DNA of 59,572 bases. It comes from Planctomycetaceae bacterium. GTDB lineage: Bacteria > Planctomycetota > Planctomycetia > Planctomycetales > Planctomycetaceae. The translations under genes were made by a program, and so were the position numbers. The DNA lies in NCBI GenBank assembly GCA_029259815.1, contig JAJDEJ010000302.1, forward strand, positions 1 through 59,572, in the 5' to 3' direction. Shown here one piece after another: positions 15,526 to 25,702 of this stretch; position 1 is the first letter of the stretch, and every line of letters starts with the position of its first letter. The notes beneath the pieces were generated by a model that saw nothing but the letters and a program-made list of their open reading frames with translations, did not search any database and was not told where the DNA came from.

Positions 15526-18051
15526 ATGCCTGGTATTCGATTCCTCGTTGTTTTCTCCTCCGTTCTGTGCTGCACGGTCCTTCGTGCCGCTGAGGACGGA
15601 GCGACTCCTGTCGACAGAATCAACACGCCTCCAGGATTTCAGGCTGAGTTGTTGTACTCGGTCCCAATTGGCGAGCAGGGGTCTTGGGTGGCCATGACAA
15701 TCGACCCGCAAGGTCGGTTCATCGTGTCAGACCAGCACGGCAAGCTCTATCGTGTGACCGTGCCAGCCATCGGTGAATCGGGAGAGACCAAGGTCGAGCC
15801 GATCGATCTGCAAATCGGCATGGCTCACGGACTGCTGTGGGCGTTTGACAGTCTGTACATCATGGTCAACGGCAAGAACAAAGATGACGCCGAGGACGAT
15901 CGTTTTCGTACCGGGCTGTATCGAGCGACTGACACGGATGGCGATGGCAATCTCGATGAAGTCACTCTGTTGATGCCGATGGTTGGCGGTGGCGAGCATG
16001 GTCCGCATGCTATCATCCTCTCTCCCGATGGAGAGTCTCTGGTCATCACTGCCGGGAATCATACTGACACGGTGGAGTTCGCTGAGTCGCGTGTGCCGTT
16101 GAACTGGGATGAGGACATTCTCCTGGATCGCATGTGGGATGCTCGCGGTCATGCTCGTGAGAAACTCGCCCCCGGTGGGTGGATCGCCAAGGTGAGCCCT
16201 GACGGTCAGGAGTGGGAGCTGCTGTCCAACGGGTTCCGCAATGAATTTGACATTGCCTACAACACGGACGGAGAACTCTTCACCTACGATGCTGACATGG
16301 AATGGGACTTCGGCACGCCGTGGTATCGTCCGACACGCGTTAACCATGTGACGAGCGGCAGCGAGTTCGGCTGGCGTTCCGGTACGGGCAAATGGCCGGA
16401 GTACTATCCGGACAGCCTGGGATCGGTGGTCGACATTGGCCCCGGCTCGCCGACTGGGATCGTCTTCGGCACGGGGGCCAAGTTCCCGGCGAAGTATCAG
16501 AAAGCGCTGTTCATCGCAGACTGGAGCTACGGAACGGTCTATGCGGTTCACATGGAGCCCGAAGGATCGAGCTATCGGGGCACCACCGAGCAGTTCATGA
16601 CGGCTCAACCTCTCCCTGTGACGGACATGATCGTGAACCCCAACGACGGAGCAATGTATATCGCCATCGGCGGACGTAAGACACAGTCAGGACTTTACCG
16701 AGTGACCTACATCGGAGATGAGTCGACGGAGCCGGTCAGTCCGGGTGATGAAGCCGGTCGAGACATGCGGGCAACTCGGTACATGCTTGAGCAGCTACAC
16801 GGAAAGATTCACCCGGCTGTCGTGGATGCCGCGGTTCCCTACCTGAGTCACGACGACCGTCACATTCGCTTTGCTGCTCGTGTCGCGATCGAGCATCAGC
16901 CTGTCGACACATGGGCCGACCGAGTACTCGCTGCAGACGACACGAACACCAAAATCCAGGGCGCCATCGCACTCGCTCGCAACGGTCGTCCAGAGCATCA
17001 CGCACCGTTGGTCGAACTACTTAATTCAATTGATTGGGAGGGCATCTCTCGATCACGTCAGCTCGATCTGTTGCGCGCGTATGGACTCGTACTGCTCAGA
17101 TTAGGCGACGGAACTGATGAGTCGCGACAGAGCATTCTCCAGCAGATCGACGGAACGTTCCCCACCGGGGACGGCGATCTCGATCGTGAGCTGGCCAAGC
17201 TGCTGATTGCATTGAATGCTCCTGGTATTGCCGGACGGACACTTGAGGCACTTGCAACTGCACGGACACAGGAAGATCAGATTCATTACGCTCTTGTTCT
17301 GAAGGATCTTGAATCTGGCTGGTCGATCGACGAGCGAAAGGCCTACTTCAACTGGTTCCGCGAGGCGGCTGCCCATCGCGGGGGCATGTCCTTCGGAGGA
17401 TTCCTGCAGAACATTCGAGAAGAGGCCGTTGCCACGTTGACGGATGACGAACAGAAACAATTGAAGGATGTGCTGACAGCCGCTCCGGCACCTCCGGTCA
17501 ATCCGCTTGCCGAGTTGGAGACGCGCGAAATTGTTCAGAAATGGTCAGTCGATGAACTCTTGCCTGTCGTGGATGAGAAGCTGTCGCAACGGAGCTTCGA
17601 GCACGGCCGCGAGATTTTCACAAAAGCCGTCTGTTTTCGCTGTCACCGGGTTCGTGGTGAGGGCGGCATGTTCGGGCCGGATCTGACGGGGGCCGGTGGA
17701 CGATTCAACAATCGCAATCTTCTGGAGTCGATGATCGAGCCGAGCAAGGTCATCTCGGATCAGTATCAGAAGACAACATTCCTCCTGGACGACGGACGGG
17801 TCATTGAAGGCCGGGTGATCAACCTGGGAGGAAATGGCATGCATGTGCTGACGGACATGTTTGATCCCAGCAAGCTCGAAATCGTGGAGCGGCAGCACGT
17901 CGAAGAAAGTCTACCGTCCAAGGTCTCTTTGATGCCGGAGGGCTTACTCGACCGCTTCACCGAGGAGGAGATTCTGGATCTGATGGCGTTCCTCAAGAGT
18001 GGCGGCAATCCACAGCATCCCGTGTTTGCCGGTGTGGCCAAGAGCGAATAG
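15526..18051 (+). CDS. Exported planctomycete-type cytochrome c protein: beta-propeller, HEAT region, C-terminal heme-binding domain
   Basis: 841 residues from the ATG at 15526, which has GGAG 8-9 nt upstream; an in-frame TTG at 15496 is less likely. A signal peptide covers about 1-24. Residues about 30-410 form a glucose/sorbosone-dehydrogenase-like propeller (MAHGLLWAFDSLYIMVNG, GGGEHGPHAIILSPDG, NGFRNEFDIAYN). About 420-640 is HEAT-like helical sequence. The C-terminus has one c-type heme site CFRCH at 703-707 with FGPDLTGAGGRFNNRNLLE and a methionine-containing region typical of the planctomycete putative heme-binding domain (TIGR02603 type). It likely oxidises sugars or passes electrons in the periplasm. 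Confidence 0.88.
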   Translation: MPGIRFLVVFSSVLCCTVLRAAEDGATPVDRINTPPGFQAELLYSVPIGEQGSWVAMTIDPQGRFIVSDQHGKLYRVTVPAIGESGETKVEPIDLQIGMAHGLLWAFDSLYIMVNGKNKDDAEDDRFRTGLYRATDTDGDGNLDEVTLLMPMVGGGEHGPHAIILSPDGESLVITAGNHTDTVEFAESRVPLNWDEDILLDRMWDARGHAREKLAPGGWIAKVSPDGQEWELLSNGFRNEFDIAYNTDGELFTYDADMEWDFGTPWYRPTRVNHVTSGSEFGWRSGTGKWPEYYPDSLGSVVDIGPGSPTGIVFGTGAKFPAKYQKALFIADWSYGTVYAVHMEPEGSSYRGTTEQFMTAQPLPVTDMIVNPNDGAMYIAIGGRKTQSGLYRVTYIGDESTEPVSPGDEAGRDMRATRYMLEQLHGKIHPAVVDAAVPYLSHDDRHIRFAARVAIEHQPVDTWADRVLAADDTNTKIQGAIALARNGRPEHHAPLVELLNSIDWEGISRSRQLDLLRAYGLVLLRLGDGTDESRQSILQQIDGTFPTGDGDLDRELAKLLIALNAPGIAGRTLEALATARTQEDQIHYALVLKDLESGWSIDERKAYFNWFREAAAHRGGMSFGGFLQNIREEAVATLTDDEQKQLKDVLTAAPAPPVNPLAELETREIVQKWSVDELLPVVDEKLSQRSFEHGREIFTKAVCFRCHRVRGEGGMFGPDLTGAGGRFNNRNLLESMIEPSKVISDQYQKTTFLLDDGRVIEGRVINLGGNGMHVLTDMFDPSKLEIVERQHVEESLPSKVSLMPEGLLDRFTEEEILDLMAFLKSGGNPQHPVFAGVAKSE

Positions 18052-18057
18052 GGCGGA

Positions 18058-18636
18058 CTACTGAGCGTGGCCGCCGGGTTGCCACAACACGTCACCACAC
18101 CTAGCGTCGACGTTGCACACACGTGCCATCACGAACAGCAGGTCTGACAATCGGTTAAGGACGATCGTGACCGACGGGTTGATCGTCTCCTGTTCGACGA
18201 GCCGGAGCACATCCACTTCGGCCCGCCGACAGATTGTCCGAGCACGATGCAAGTGAGCGGCGGCAGCCGATCCGCCCGGCAGGATGAAACTGGAAAGAGG
18301 CTCCAGCCGCTCATTGAAGTGGTCGATCTGTCCCTCCATCCATGTTGCTGTCTCGGCTGCGATTCGCAACGGCTGACGATCGGCTTCAACCTTCGTGATG
18401 GGAAGACATAAGTCGGCCCCCACATCAAACAGCGTGTTCTGGACTCGGGTCAGACAGTCGGTCATCTCTGCAGGCAGTTTGCACACTGCAAGCGTCACGC
18501 CCAGCACTGAGTTCAACTCATCAACGCTCCCCATCGCGATCACGCGTTCACAGGTCTTCGCAACGCGAGTGCCGTCACCGAGTGATGTCTGCCCTTCATC
18601 ACCCGAGCGAGTGTAGATCCGGTCGAGATGAACCAT
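18058..18636 (-). CDS. Cob(I)alamin adenosyltransferase, PduO type
   Basis: 192 residues, normal for PduO-type ATP:cob(I)alamin adenosyltransferase, which makes adenosylcobalamin in the cytoplasm. YTRSGDEGQTSLGDGTRVAK near the N-terminus is the ATP-binding motif; SVDELNSVLG, LSSFILPGGS and LHRARTICRRAE (the conserved R-x-x-C-R-R-A-E) are also present. It converges with the cytochrome-like gene, with 6 nt between stops. No other cobalamin genes are in the window, so it may serve salvage. Confidence 0.93.
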   Translation of the reverse strand: MVHLDRIYTRSGDEGQTSLGDGTRVAKTCERVIAMGSVDELNSVLGVTLAVCKLPAEMTDCLTRVQNTLFDVGADLCLPITKVEADRQPLRIAAETATWMEGQIDHFNERLEPLSSFILPGGSAAAAHLHRARTICRRAEVDVLRLVEQETINPSVTIVLNRLSDLLFVMARVCNVDARCGDVLWQPGGHAQ

Positions 18637-18689
18637 GAGATGTCACTTTCAGCAAGAATTGGTCGCGATCATCAAATGCCAGGAGGCGC

Positions 18690-21326
18690 TCACGAGTCGC
18701 TGTCCGCCCCTCCGGGCGCCTTCAGTTGCTGGAAATCGGGCAGTTCCCAAAGCGGCTTGAGATCGGGGTCACGGCGCATGTATTCAAACTCCGGTAACCC
18801 CTGCTCGGCAGAGAGTTCGAGTTTCTTGATCGCCTGAGATTGCAGCTCGCCAATCCGCTGATCACGTTCCTGTGATGGCTCTTCCGTCAGCGCGGCTTCG
18901 AGAGCTCGCCCATAGACGCAGGCCGAGTTGTAAGAAAAGACCCAATCATTGGGAAACCTCTCGACAGCCTCTTCGACAAGCTGGATCCCCGCATCTGGAT
19001 CTCCTTGCCGAGCCAGAATGATGCCGAGTCCGGTGACCGACATCCCATCGAACGGATTTCGCTTCAGGGCTGCCCGAAAGTCTTCACCAGCTTTGTCCAG
19101 TCGTTCGAGTTGGAGTAGACAGTGGCCGCGACCCGAGTAAGCGGATATCAGCTCTGGATCGATCTCCAACGCAACGTCATAGTCATCGATCGCTTGGGCC
19201 CAATCCTCATGTTCGGCATGATCTTTAGCCTTATCGAGTGCCGGATATCCTGGAGAACGCTTTTCCATGTTCACCAGGATTTGCACGATCTGACGTAACT
19301 TTTCATCGTCGTTCGCGAGTGTCCGTGCTTGCCGAAGCGCGTTAATGGCCTCAGTCGTTCCTATCTCACTCAGGGCACGTGTGAGAACTCGCACGTTCCG
19401 TGACGTCGTCGTCTCCACGAGGGCCTGCAACAAGAACTCGACTGCCTCAGGACTCTCTTGAAGCTGCAGAACGCCGATGGCCGCGTTGAAGAGAATTGTC
19501 TCTTCACTTTGAATCGCCTCTCCCGCCAGAGTGACCGCTTGATCCGACGCCAATTCCGTCAGTTCGTTGAGCACGGCCGCTTGCTCGCGAGCCTTCAGAG
19601 ATGAGAAGTGTTCGGCCAACGTGCGATCGATGCCTGCTCCTCCAATTCGCGCCAACGTCTTGATGACGTTGCTGCGGTTCTGGTTGGCATTTTCCAGATG
19701 GTTGACCAGGAGGGGGACTGCACGGGCATCAGGGAGACGTTCCAGCAGCATCAGGATTTGATGCGATGGATATTCAGATTCGATTCGCGCCAGGGCAGCA
19801 TCCATCGCCAACTGATTACTCCGCTTATCCTGTTGAGCGATGAGCAAACTGAATGCTGTCTCGCGAACAGGGGCGGCGTCCGCCTCGAGTGCCTCTTCCA
19901 ACAGGTCGACCAGTTGCGGATGCCCAATCCGCCCCAACGCCAACAAGGCGTCACGACGGACATCGGCCACTTCCTCTTGAGAAAGCTGACTGCGAAGAAA
20001 ATCCCCGGTCGCGAACTTCGTGAGAGCAGTGATCCATCTTTCCCGCGGGTACATCGCCAGAATTCGGGACAAATCGGCGGGCGTGACCGCGAGGTTATCG
20101 TCAAGAAGCTCAGCAAGCGCCTGGTGTGCAGCCTCGAATCGTGAGGCGGCCAAGCACTCGACCGCAAGGGGCGCCAGTCGTGGGTTGGTACTGCGCGCGT
20201 GTTGCACGAGAACATCGACGGCAGAAGGCTGATTGAACTCACACAGTGCGAGGAACGCGGCTCGCTGCAAGACGGGATCATCACTGGCTGTCAGTTCGAT
20301 GATCATCGGCAGATGTTCGTCGCTGAGGTGATCTGCTGCTGTGGCGAGCGCGGCTGCCCGTACGAGACGATCGCCGTCCTGAATCTGCTCGGCAACTTGG
20401 TTCGCGGAGAGGTTCTGAAGCACAGGCTCTAACGCCCACTCGACGGCCAGGGCTTCCGATTGATGGAGAAACGGTCGATTGTTTTGTTGCGATGAAGAAC
20501 CAACAGAGTGGCCTGGAAGAGCTGCCACATGCACTTCACGAATTGACGGAGCGATGGCGGGGAACTGGGAGTATTGACGAGCAGTGCCGTTATCTTCAGC
20601 AATCTGTTGAACCCATCCTCGCAACTGACCGGACATCGGGGCCACTGTGTCTGCAAAACTGATGACGATTCGTGACACGCCCCTGCTGGCGAGTTCATCT
20701 GTCAAACTGGCCAATGTTCCGACATTCACGGTGTCGAGCGCTCCTCCGATCCGGACGAGACCGAGTGCCCGACCGGGTCCGATTCGCTGATGTGTCAGTT
20801 GAAGTCTCAATGCGTGATGCTGGTTGACATCGATCTGCTTAAACGCCTCTTGGTACTTCACCTGCAGGACCATCTGAGGCACGGTGCTGAGCGTCGGCAG
20901 TTTGGTAAAGACCAACCATGTCGACTTCGTTTCCCCCTCCTTGAGTTCCAGGTGCTGTTGCTGTTGCAGATCTCGGAAGCGGATCGACTCGTCACCCACC
21001 TGCAGAGCGTATCCGTTGAGTGAGCTCGGACTGACGTCATTCGTGAATTCCTGCCCATCGACAAGCAGTTTCACGTCAGCCAGGGAGACAATGATGTCCG
21101 TCGTCGAGCGATTGGTGACGGCGACCTCGCTGGCGAAGTAGCGGATGCCCCCTTGTCCGACGAACGTATGAGAGAGGACGGAGCGTTGAATTTCGAAGGT
21201 GAATGCAGCGGTCTTCTTCGGTGGGTTGTCATCCGCCCGCAGTTCTTGCGAGAGCATCAAGCACGAGAGCACCGTTACCGTAGTGAACAGCGCGCCGCCA
21301 GTCTGACCACAGGAAGTGTTATTCAT
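18690..21326 (-). CDS. Exported HEAT-repeat plus TPR protein, unknown function
   Basis: 878 residues. A hydrophobic signal region lies at about 12-32. Residues about 40-280 look like an extracellular beta-rich domain (IRYFASEVAVTNRSTTDIIV, VADVKLLVDG-like strands). About 300-720 is a long HEAT-repeat solenoid (LTASDDPVLQRAAFLALCEF, RRDALLALGRIGHPQLVDLL, ALVETTTSRNVRVL). About 735-850 carries TPR units (DWAQAIDDYDVALEIDPELI, AGEDFRAALKRNPFDGMSV). The start overlaps the 3' end of the PhyH-type gene by 8 nt, so the two are probably one transcript. Protein-protein scaffold outside the cytoplasm is inferred. Confidence 0.8.
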   Translation of the reverse strand: MNNTSCGQTGGALFTTVTVLSCLMLSQELRADDNPPKKTAAFTFEIQRSVLSHTFVGQGGIRYFASEVAVTNRSTTDIIVSLADVKLLVDGQEFTNDVSPSSLNGYALQVGDESIRFRDLQQQQHLELKEGETKSTWLVFTKLPTLSTVPQMVLQVKYQEAFKQIDVNQHHALRLQLTHQRIGPGRALGLVRIGGALDTVNVGTLASLTDELASRGVSRIVISFADTVAPMSGQLRGWVQQIAEDNGTARQYSQFPAIAPSIREVHVAALPGHSVGSSSQQNNRPFLHQSEALAVEWALEPVLQNLSANQVAEQIQDGDRLVRAAALATAADHLSDEHLPMIIELTASDDPVLQRAAFLALCEFNQPSAVDVLVQHARSTNPRLAPLAVECLAASRFEAAHQALAELLDDNLAVTPADLSRILAMYPRERWITALTKFATGDFLRSQLSQEEVADVRRDALLALGRIGHPQLVDLLEEALEADAAPVRETAFSLLIAQQDKRSNQLAMDAALARIESEYPSHQILMLLERLPDARAVPLLVNHLENANQNRSNVIKTLARIGGAGIDRTLAEHFSSLKAREQAAVLNELTELASDQAVTLAGEAIQSEETILFNAAIGVLQLQESPEAVEFLLQALVETTTSRNVRVLTRALSEIGTTEAINALRQARTLANDDEKLRQIVQILVNMEKRSPGYPALDKAKDHAEHEDWAQAIDDYDVALEIDPELISAYSGRGHCLLQLERLDKAGEDFRAALKRNPFDGMSVTGLGIILARQGDPDAGIQLVEEAVERFPNDWVFSYNSACVYGRALEAALTEEPSQERDQRIGELQSQAIKKLELSAEQGLPEFEYMRRDPDLKPLWELPDFQQLKAPGGADSDS

Positions 21327-22140
21327 CGCGGTGGGGAATCAGCATTTCTGGTAAAGAGGCGGAGCGACTGCCGGGGAGCGGGGCGTTGTCTGCACCCCGA
21401 TAGGTGAAAACGACAGAGTGTTTCGTCTCGGAGGTCAAATTGGCCCCCGCTGCATGGAACGTGCGACAGTGAAAAAACAACACATCTCCCGGATCGAGTC
21501 TTGCGTGCACGGCGGACTGGATCAACTCTCTATTCTCAGGGATTTCCGGACGCAGGAACAGATCAGCATCGAGTCGTGCGGGGGAGAATGTCTGATTGTG
21601 GGTGCCTGGGATAAGTTGCAAGCACCCATTTATCGGGTCTTCATTCCCCAATGCGAGCCAGACATTTACGAGCTCCGGTCTTTCAAACGACCAATATCGG
21701 ATGTCCTGATGCCAGCCGGTCTCGCTACTGAATCGGGGTGATTTAGTCATCACGCAATTGTGATGCGCAAGCGGACAGGCGATCGTTGGCCCCAACAGGT
21801 CACGCAGGCGTCCCACGATTTCCGGATGTTGAATCCACTGTGTGAAGACGAATCCTCGACTGTGAGCCTGCTTGAGCCGACGGACCGTGCGTCCTCCCTC
21901 CGCCTCCCGGCTTTCCGGGGCACCGGGATATTGGACATCGGCTTCGAATTCGATTGGTTCACTCAACCGGCTCAGTGATTCACGAATCTCTCGTCGCGTC
22001 TCATCCATCATGCCTTCGTCAGCAAGCCGCGGAACGATGATGTAACCGTCTCGCTGCCACTGTTGCAATTCCTCTTGAGAGAAATGAGTAGCAGCAGAGT
22101 GAGGCGGCGGGCTCTGAAGCCCTGAAGACAGACTGGTCAA
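21319..22140 (-). CDS. Phytanoyl-CoA dioxygenase (PhyH) family Fe(II)/2-oxoglutarate oxygenase
   Basis: 273 residues. The iron triad can be seen: GWHQDIRYWSF supplies the HxD pair and FHCRTFHAAGANLT the distal histidine. RLKQAHSRGFVFTQWIQHPE, WLALGNEDPINGCLQLIPGT and SHKQTFSP-like HNQTFSPARL are family positions. It hydroxylates an unknown substrate with O2 and 2-oxoglutarate in the cytoplasm. It overlaps the HEAT/TPR gene downstream by 8 nt. Confidence 0.9.
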   Translation of the reverse strand: MTSLSSGLQSPPPHSAATHFSQEELQQWQRDGYIIVPRLADEGMMDETRREIRESLSRLSEPIEFEADVQYPGAPESREAEGGRTVRRLKQAHSRGFVFTQWIQHPEIVGRLRDLLGPTIACPLAHHNCVMTKSPRFSSETGWHQDIRYWSFERPELVNVWLALGNEDPINGCLQLIPGTHNQTFSPARLDADLFLRPEIPENRELIQSAVHARLDPGDVLFFHCRTFHAAGANLTSETKHSVVFTYRGADNAPLPGSRSASLPEMLIPHRDE

Positions 22141-22346
22141 TGCAGTATTCCATCATTGCCGTGTGACGACAAACTCATGACTGAACCTAACAGACATCAA
22201 TCAGACTCGACACGGCGGGACATCGCAGGTTCGCTGTGATGACTTCATCGTCTCGATTCGACACGATCTTGACAAGACGCACTGCTTCGGTGTCATTCAC
22301 CTTCCGTCAATAAAATACACGTCACATCACTATCGATCAGTCGATC

Positions 22347-24368
22347 TTAGCCGTCCGCCATCATGACGTTGACTTCAGGTTGAGTCTGCGAGGAGATAAC
22401 TGCGGGTGATTCTCGACTCAGGTAAGTGTAGGCATTCAACTGATCCTCATAAAAACGGACAAAACGGCCTGCCTGCTCGTGGTCCAGCCGATTCGCCTGG
22501 ACGGCCGCCTCGACGGCTCGCTGCACACGGTTGACGAGATCCTCGTCGTCAAATTGCACATAGTTCAGGACTTCGCGAACCGTGTCGCCCTTGATGATGG
22601 CCTCCAGCACAACCTCGCCGTGATCGTTGAGATCGACATGGACTGCGTTTGTGTCGCCGAAGAGGTTGTGGAGATCACCAAGAATCTCCTGATAAGCACC
22701 AATGAGAAATGCCGCGAGGTAGTACGGCGATCCATTCGGAGCATGCAGCTTGAGCGTGCGCTTCGTGCTGCGGCGGTCGATGAAGGTGTCAATCTTGCCG
22801 TCCGAGTCACACGTGATATCACACAAGACAGAGTGCCGCCTCGGTCGTTCGTTCAGTCGATGGATAGGCATCACGGGGAACAACTGGCTAATTGCCCAGC
22901 TGTCAGGCATGGACTGAAAGAGAGAAAAATTGCAGAACACGGTGTCAGACAGCATGCGGTCCAATGTCTGCAACTCTTCGGGGACATATTCCAGTTCCTT
23001 GGACAAGTCACGAATGCGGCGACAGATGGCGAAGTACAGGTCTTCCGAGATGACTCGCTGATCGAGTGGGAGATGTCCCGTGTTGAACAGATTCATCGCT
23101 GTGTCCATCGCCTGTTGAGCATCGTGATAACTCTCGAGAATGTTCCTCGCGTTGACATCGTTGTACGTGAACAACAAATCTTTCAGCGGCGGTTCAGCGT
23201 TTTCGGGCAGATTCTCGAAGTCGGCCGGTGGGTCTGCAGGGGACTCCTGATGAGAAGTGGAATTGGCAACGGGAGGCGGGTTCCCCTGCCCGGACACACC
23301 CAGCGACTCGAAGACCAGCACACTGTGATAAGCAGCGACGGCACGTCCACTCTCAGAGATGATATCCGGGTGGGGAATGCCTGTCTCATCACACACGGAC
23401 TGGATGTGATAAACCACATCGTTGGCGTACTCCTGCAACGTGTAGTTCATGCTGGATTCGAAGTTGGTCTGAGACCCGTCGTAATCAACCCCCAATCCAC
23501 CGCCGACATCCAGCGTTGTCAGTCCGGCCCCCCGGCGATGGAGGTCGACATACACGCGGGCTGCCTCATTGATGGCCGACTTCACTTGGCGGATGTTGGT
23601 GATCTGACTGCCGAGGTGGAAATGTAACATCGTGAAGCAATCCGCCATGTCCTGACGATGCAACTCCTCCAGCCCACGAAGAATCTCGCTGACCGTCAGA
23701 CCAAACTTCGAGCGATACCCTCCGGACTTCTGCCAACGTCCGGCCCCCCGCGAGGCAAGCTTGACCCGCATGCCAATACTCGGTCGCACGCCGACTCGCT
23801 CTGCCATTCGCAGAATCAGCTTCAACTCGGTGTACTTCTCAATGACCGGGATGACACGTCGCCCCATCTTCTGGGCAAGCATGGCCATTTCGATGAACTC
23901 AGCATCTTTGAATCCATTGCAGACGATCGGAATGGCTGGGTCTGTCAAAGCGACGACCGCGAGAAGTTCCGGCTTGCTCCCTGCTTCCAAACCGAATCCG
24001 AACTCACGCCCGTACTCAACGATCTTCTCCACCACATGTCGCTGTTGGTTGACTTTGATCGGATACACACACGAGTACGATCCATCGTACCCATCTTCAG
24101 TCATAGCCGCGTTGAAAGCCTCGTGGATCTCTCGCAATCGATCTTGCAGAATTCCATCGAAACGAAGCAGGACCGGCAGCTCCAATCCGCGGAGCTTGAG
24201 TCGACTGATCAGCTTCGGCATGTCGATCGACCGCGCAGCATTGCGATCGGGATGCACGAGCAGGCTCCCCTCTTTCCCAATGGAAAAGAATCCCTTGCCC
24301 CATCGCTCAACTTCGTACAACTCCGACGCATCGGCGGCTGACCACCGTCGTCCGCTGGGTTCGACCAT
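22347..24368 (-). CDS. speA: Biosynthetic arginine decarboxylase
   Basis: 673 residues, the usual size of SpeA, which converts arginine to agmatine for polyamine synthesis using PLP. The start ATG has GAGGAG 7 nt upstream. The N-terminus WSAADASELYEVERWGKGFF is family-typical. YSCVYPIKVNQQRHVVEKI holds the PLP lysine, LEAGSKPELLAV follows, and LDVGGGLGVDYDGSQTN is the phosphate-binding loop. DVNARNILESYHDA, CDITCDSDGKIDTFI and GAYQEILGDLHNLFGDTNAV (product and active-site region) complete it. No speB is adjacent. Confidence 0.96.
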   Translation of the reverse strand: MVEPSGRRWSAADASELYEVERWGKGFFSIGKEGSLLVHPDRNAARSIDMPKLISRLKLRGLELPVLLRFDGILQDRLREIHEAFNAAMTEDGYDGSYSCVYPIKVNQQRHVVEKIVEYGREFGFGLEAGSKPELLAVVALTDPAIPIVCNGFKDAEFIEMAMLAQKMGRRVIPVIEKYTELKLILRMAERVGVRPSIGMRVKLASRGAGRWQKSGGYRSKFGLTVSEILRGLEELHRQDMADCFTMLHFHLGSQITNIRQVKSAINEAARVYVDLHRRGAGLTTLDVGGGLGVDYDGSQTNFESSMNYTLQEYANDVVYHIQSVCDETGIPHPDIISESGRAVAAYHSVLVFESLGVSGQGNPPPVANSTSHQESPADPPADFENLPENAEPPLKDLLFTYNDVNARNILESYHDAQQAMDTAMNLFNTGHLPLDQRVISEDLYFAICRRIRDLSKELEYVPEELQTLDRMLSDTVFCNFSLFQSMPDSWAISQLFPVMPIHRLNERPRRHSVLCDITCDSDGKIDTFIDRRSTKRTLKLHAPNGSPYYLAAFLIGAYQEILGDLHNLFGDTNAVHVDLNDHGEVVLEAIIKGDTVREVLNYVQFDDEDLVNRVQRAVEAAVQANRLDHEQAGRFVRFYEDQLNAYTYLSRESPAVISSQTQPEVNVMMADG

Positions 24369-24787
24369 ATTCTGCTCCTCAAAAAAGCAAGCCGGGAATA
24401 TATCGTCCGGTTGGTGAATCGGATAGCGATTCCCTGGTGGCTCATCGGACCTGTGTTTCGGGTCGCAGTACGAACCTCGTCATTCCCGCGAAGGCGGGAA
24501 TCCAAGGCGGGCGGGTGAGTCCGTCGAATGAGGTTCGGTGAACTACGTCTTCTGGATTCCCGCCTTCGCGGGAATGACATGTCAGGAAACTCGAACACAG
24601 CACCTGTCATTTCATCCCATGACCCACGATTCCCAGCAGACATTGAGCCCCGCCAGTCAGCGGATGTCTTCAGAGGAATGTTGAAAGGGCACGACTTCGT
24701 TCTGATTTGTTGATAGTATCGCTATGATCTCGTCTGTCTGGCAGGAACATCTCGGCCAAAAAGACTACGCAACCAGCGCTTGTTTCC
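24369..24787. other. 419-nt divergent intergenic region between speA and ispA
   Basis: Holds the inverted GCGGGAAT repeat pair at 24479-24578. A weak promoter candidate for the downstream pair is TTCTGA (24700-24705), 17 nt, TATGAT (24723-24728). Nothing else supportable. Confidence 0.4.
24479..24578. repeat. Two inverted copies of the 26-bp GTCATTCCCGCG...GGGAATCCA repeat
   Basis: Copy 1 at 24479-24504 and an exact reverse-complement copy at 24553-24578; the core ATTCCCGCGAAGGCGGGAAT is itself palindromic. 48 nt lie between. This motif is known as a dispersed intergenic repeat in many unrelated bacteria. Confidence 0.9.
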
Positions 24788-25702
24788 ATGGATGAACAGC
24801 TGTCTCAGTGGCAGGTGACGGTCGAGGACCTTCTGCGGGTCAGGCTCGACCAAAGCCAGGGTTGTCCCGATCGCTTGCGACAGGCCATGTCCTACAGCCT
24901 CCTCGCGGGAGGCAAGCGACTGAGACCCCTCCTGGTGTTAATGGCCTGCGAAGCTTGCGGTGAGGAGGCAGAAGCAGCGATGCCCGCCGCATGTGCCATC
25001 GAGATGGTGCATACGTACTCTCTCATCCACGATGACCTGCCAGCGATGGACGATGACGACGAGCGACGTGGGCAGCCGACAAGTCACATCCAATTTGACG
25101 AAGCGACAGCTATCCTGGCCGGTGACGGGCTGCTGACCTTGGCCTTCGAGATGTTGGCAACAGACGTCAAACCGCCGGAGGTCGCTGCGGCCTGTTGTGC
25201 CGATCTTGCGGGTGCTGCGGGGATGTGCGGTATGGTCGGCGGGCAAATGGCGGACCTCATCGCAGAGAATGGAGTCCACGCTGCTGTAAGAACGCCCGCT
25301 GAGGAGGATCGGACGACCTCAGCTGTGGAACAACTCGAATCGATCCATCGTCGCAAGACCGGGCGACTGCTGTGCAGTGCTCTCACGATGGGAGGTCGAA
25401 TTGCGGGAGCAAATCCTCAAACTCTTCACAATTTGACAACGTATGGAGAGGCAATTGGACTTGCGTTCCAAATAGCCGACGATCTACTGGACGTTTGTGG
25501 AGATTCGGAGACAATGGGGAAACGGGTCCGAAAGGACAAGAATGCCGGGAAACTGACGTATCCGGCATTGCTGGGGGAAGCGGAGAGCCGCCTGCGGGCA
25601 GAGCAACTTGTCAATGATGCTTGTGAGGCAATTGCGAACTTCGGATCCCGAGGCCAGCGCTTGGAAGCCATGGCTCATTATGTAATTGAGAGAGACCGTT
25701 GA
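24788..25702 (+). CDS. ispA: Polyprenyl (farnesyl/geranylgeranyl) diphosphate synthase
   Basis: 304 residues, typical of the IspA-like trans-prenyltransferase family that joins IPP to allylic diphosphates. LLAGGKRLRPLLVLMACE holds the IPP-binding GKR; IHDDLPAMDDDDERRG is the first aspartate-rich motif; FQIADDLLD is the second. GKRVRKDKNAGKLTYPAL matches the usual end region. The stop shares one base with the dxs start (TGATG), so dxs is coupled. Chain length (C15 or C20) cannot be fixed by eye. Confidence 0.92.
   Translation: MDEQLSQWQVTVEDLLRVRLDQSQGCPDRLRQAMSYSLLAGGKRLRPLLVLMACEACGEEAEAAMPAACAIEMVHTYSLIHDDLPAMDDDDERRGQPTSHIQFDEATAILAGDGLLTLAFEMLATDVKPPEVAAACCADLAGAAGMCGMVGGQMADLIAENGVHAAVRTPAEEDRTTSAVEQLESIHRRKTGRLLCSALTMGGRIAGANPQTLHNLTTYGEAIGLAFQIADDLLDVCGDSETMGKRVRKDKNAGKLTYPALLGEAESRLRAEQLVNDACEAIANFGSRGQRLEAMAHYVIERDR

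Noticed and set aside
15727-16608. 293-codon minus-strand frame
   Set aside because: Shadow of the propeller domain of the cytochrome-like protein.
22479-23627. Long open frame opposite speA
   Set aside because: It is the antisense shadow of a clear arginine decarboxylase; its translation has no domain and poor composition.
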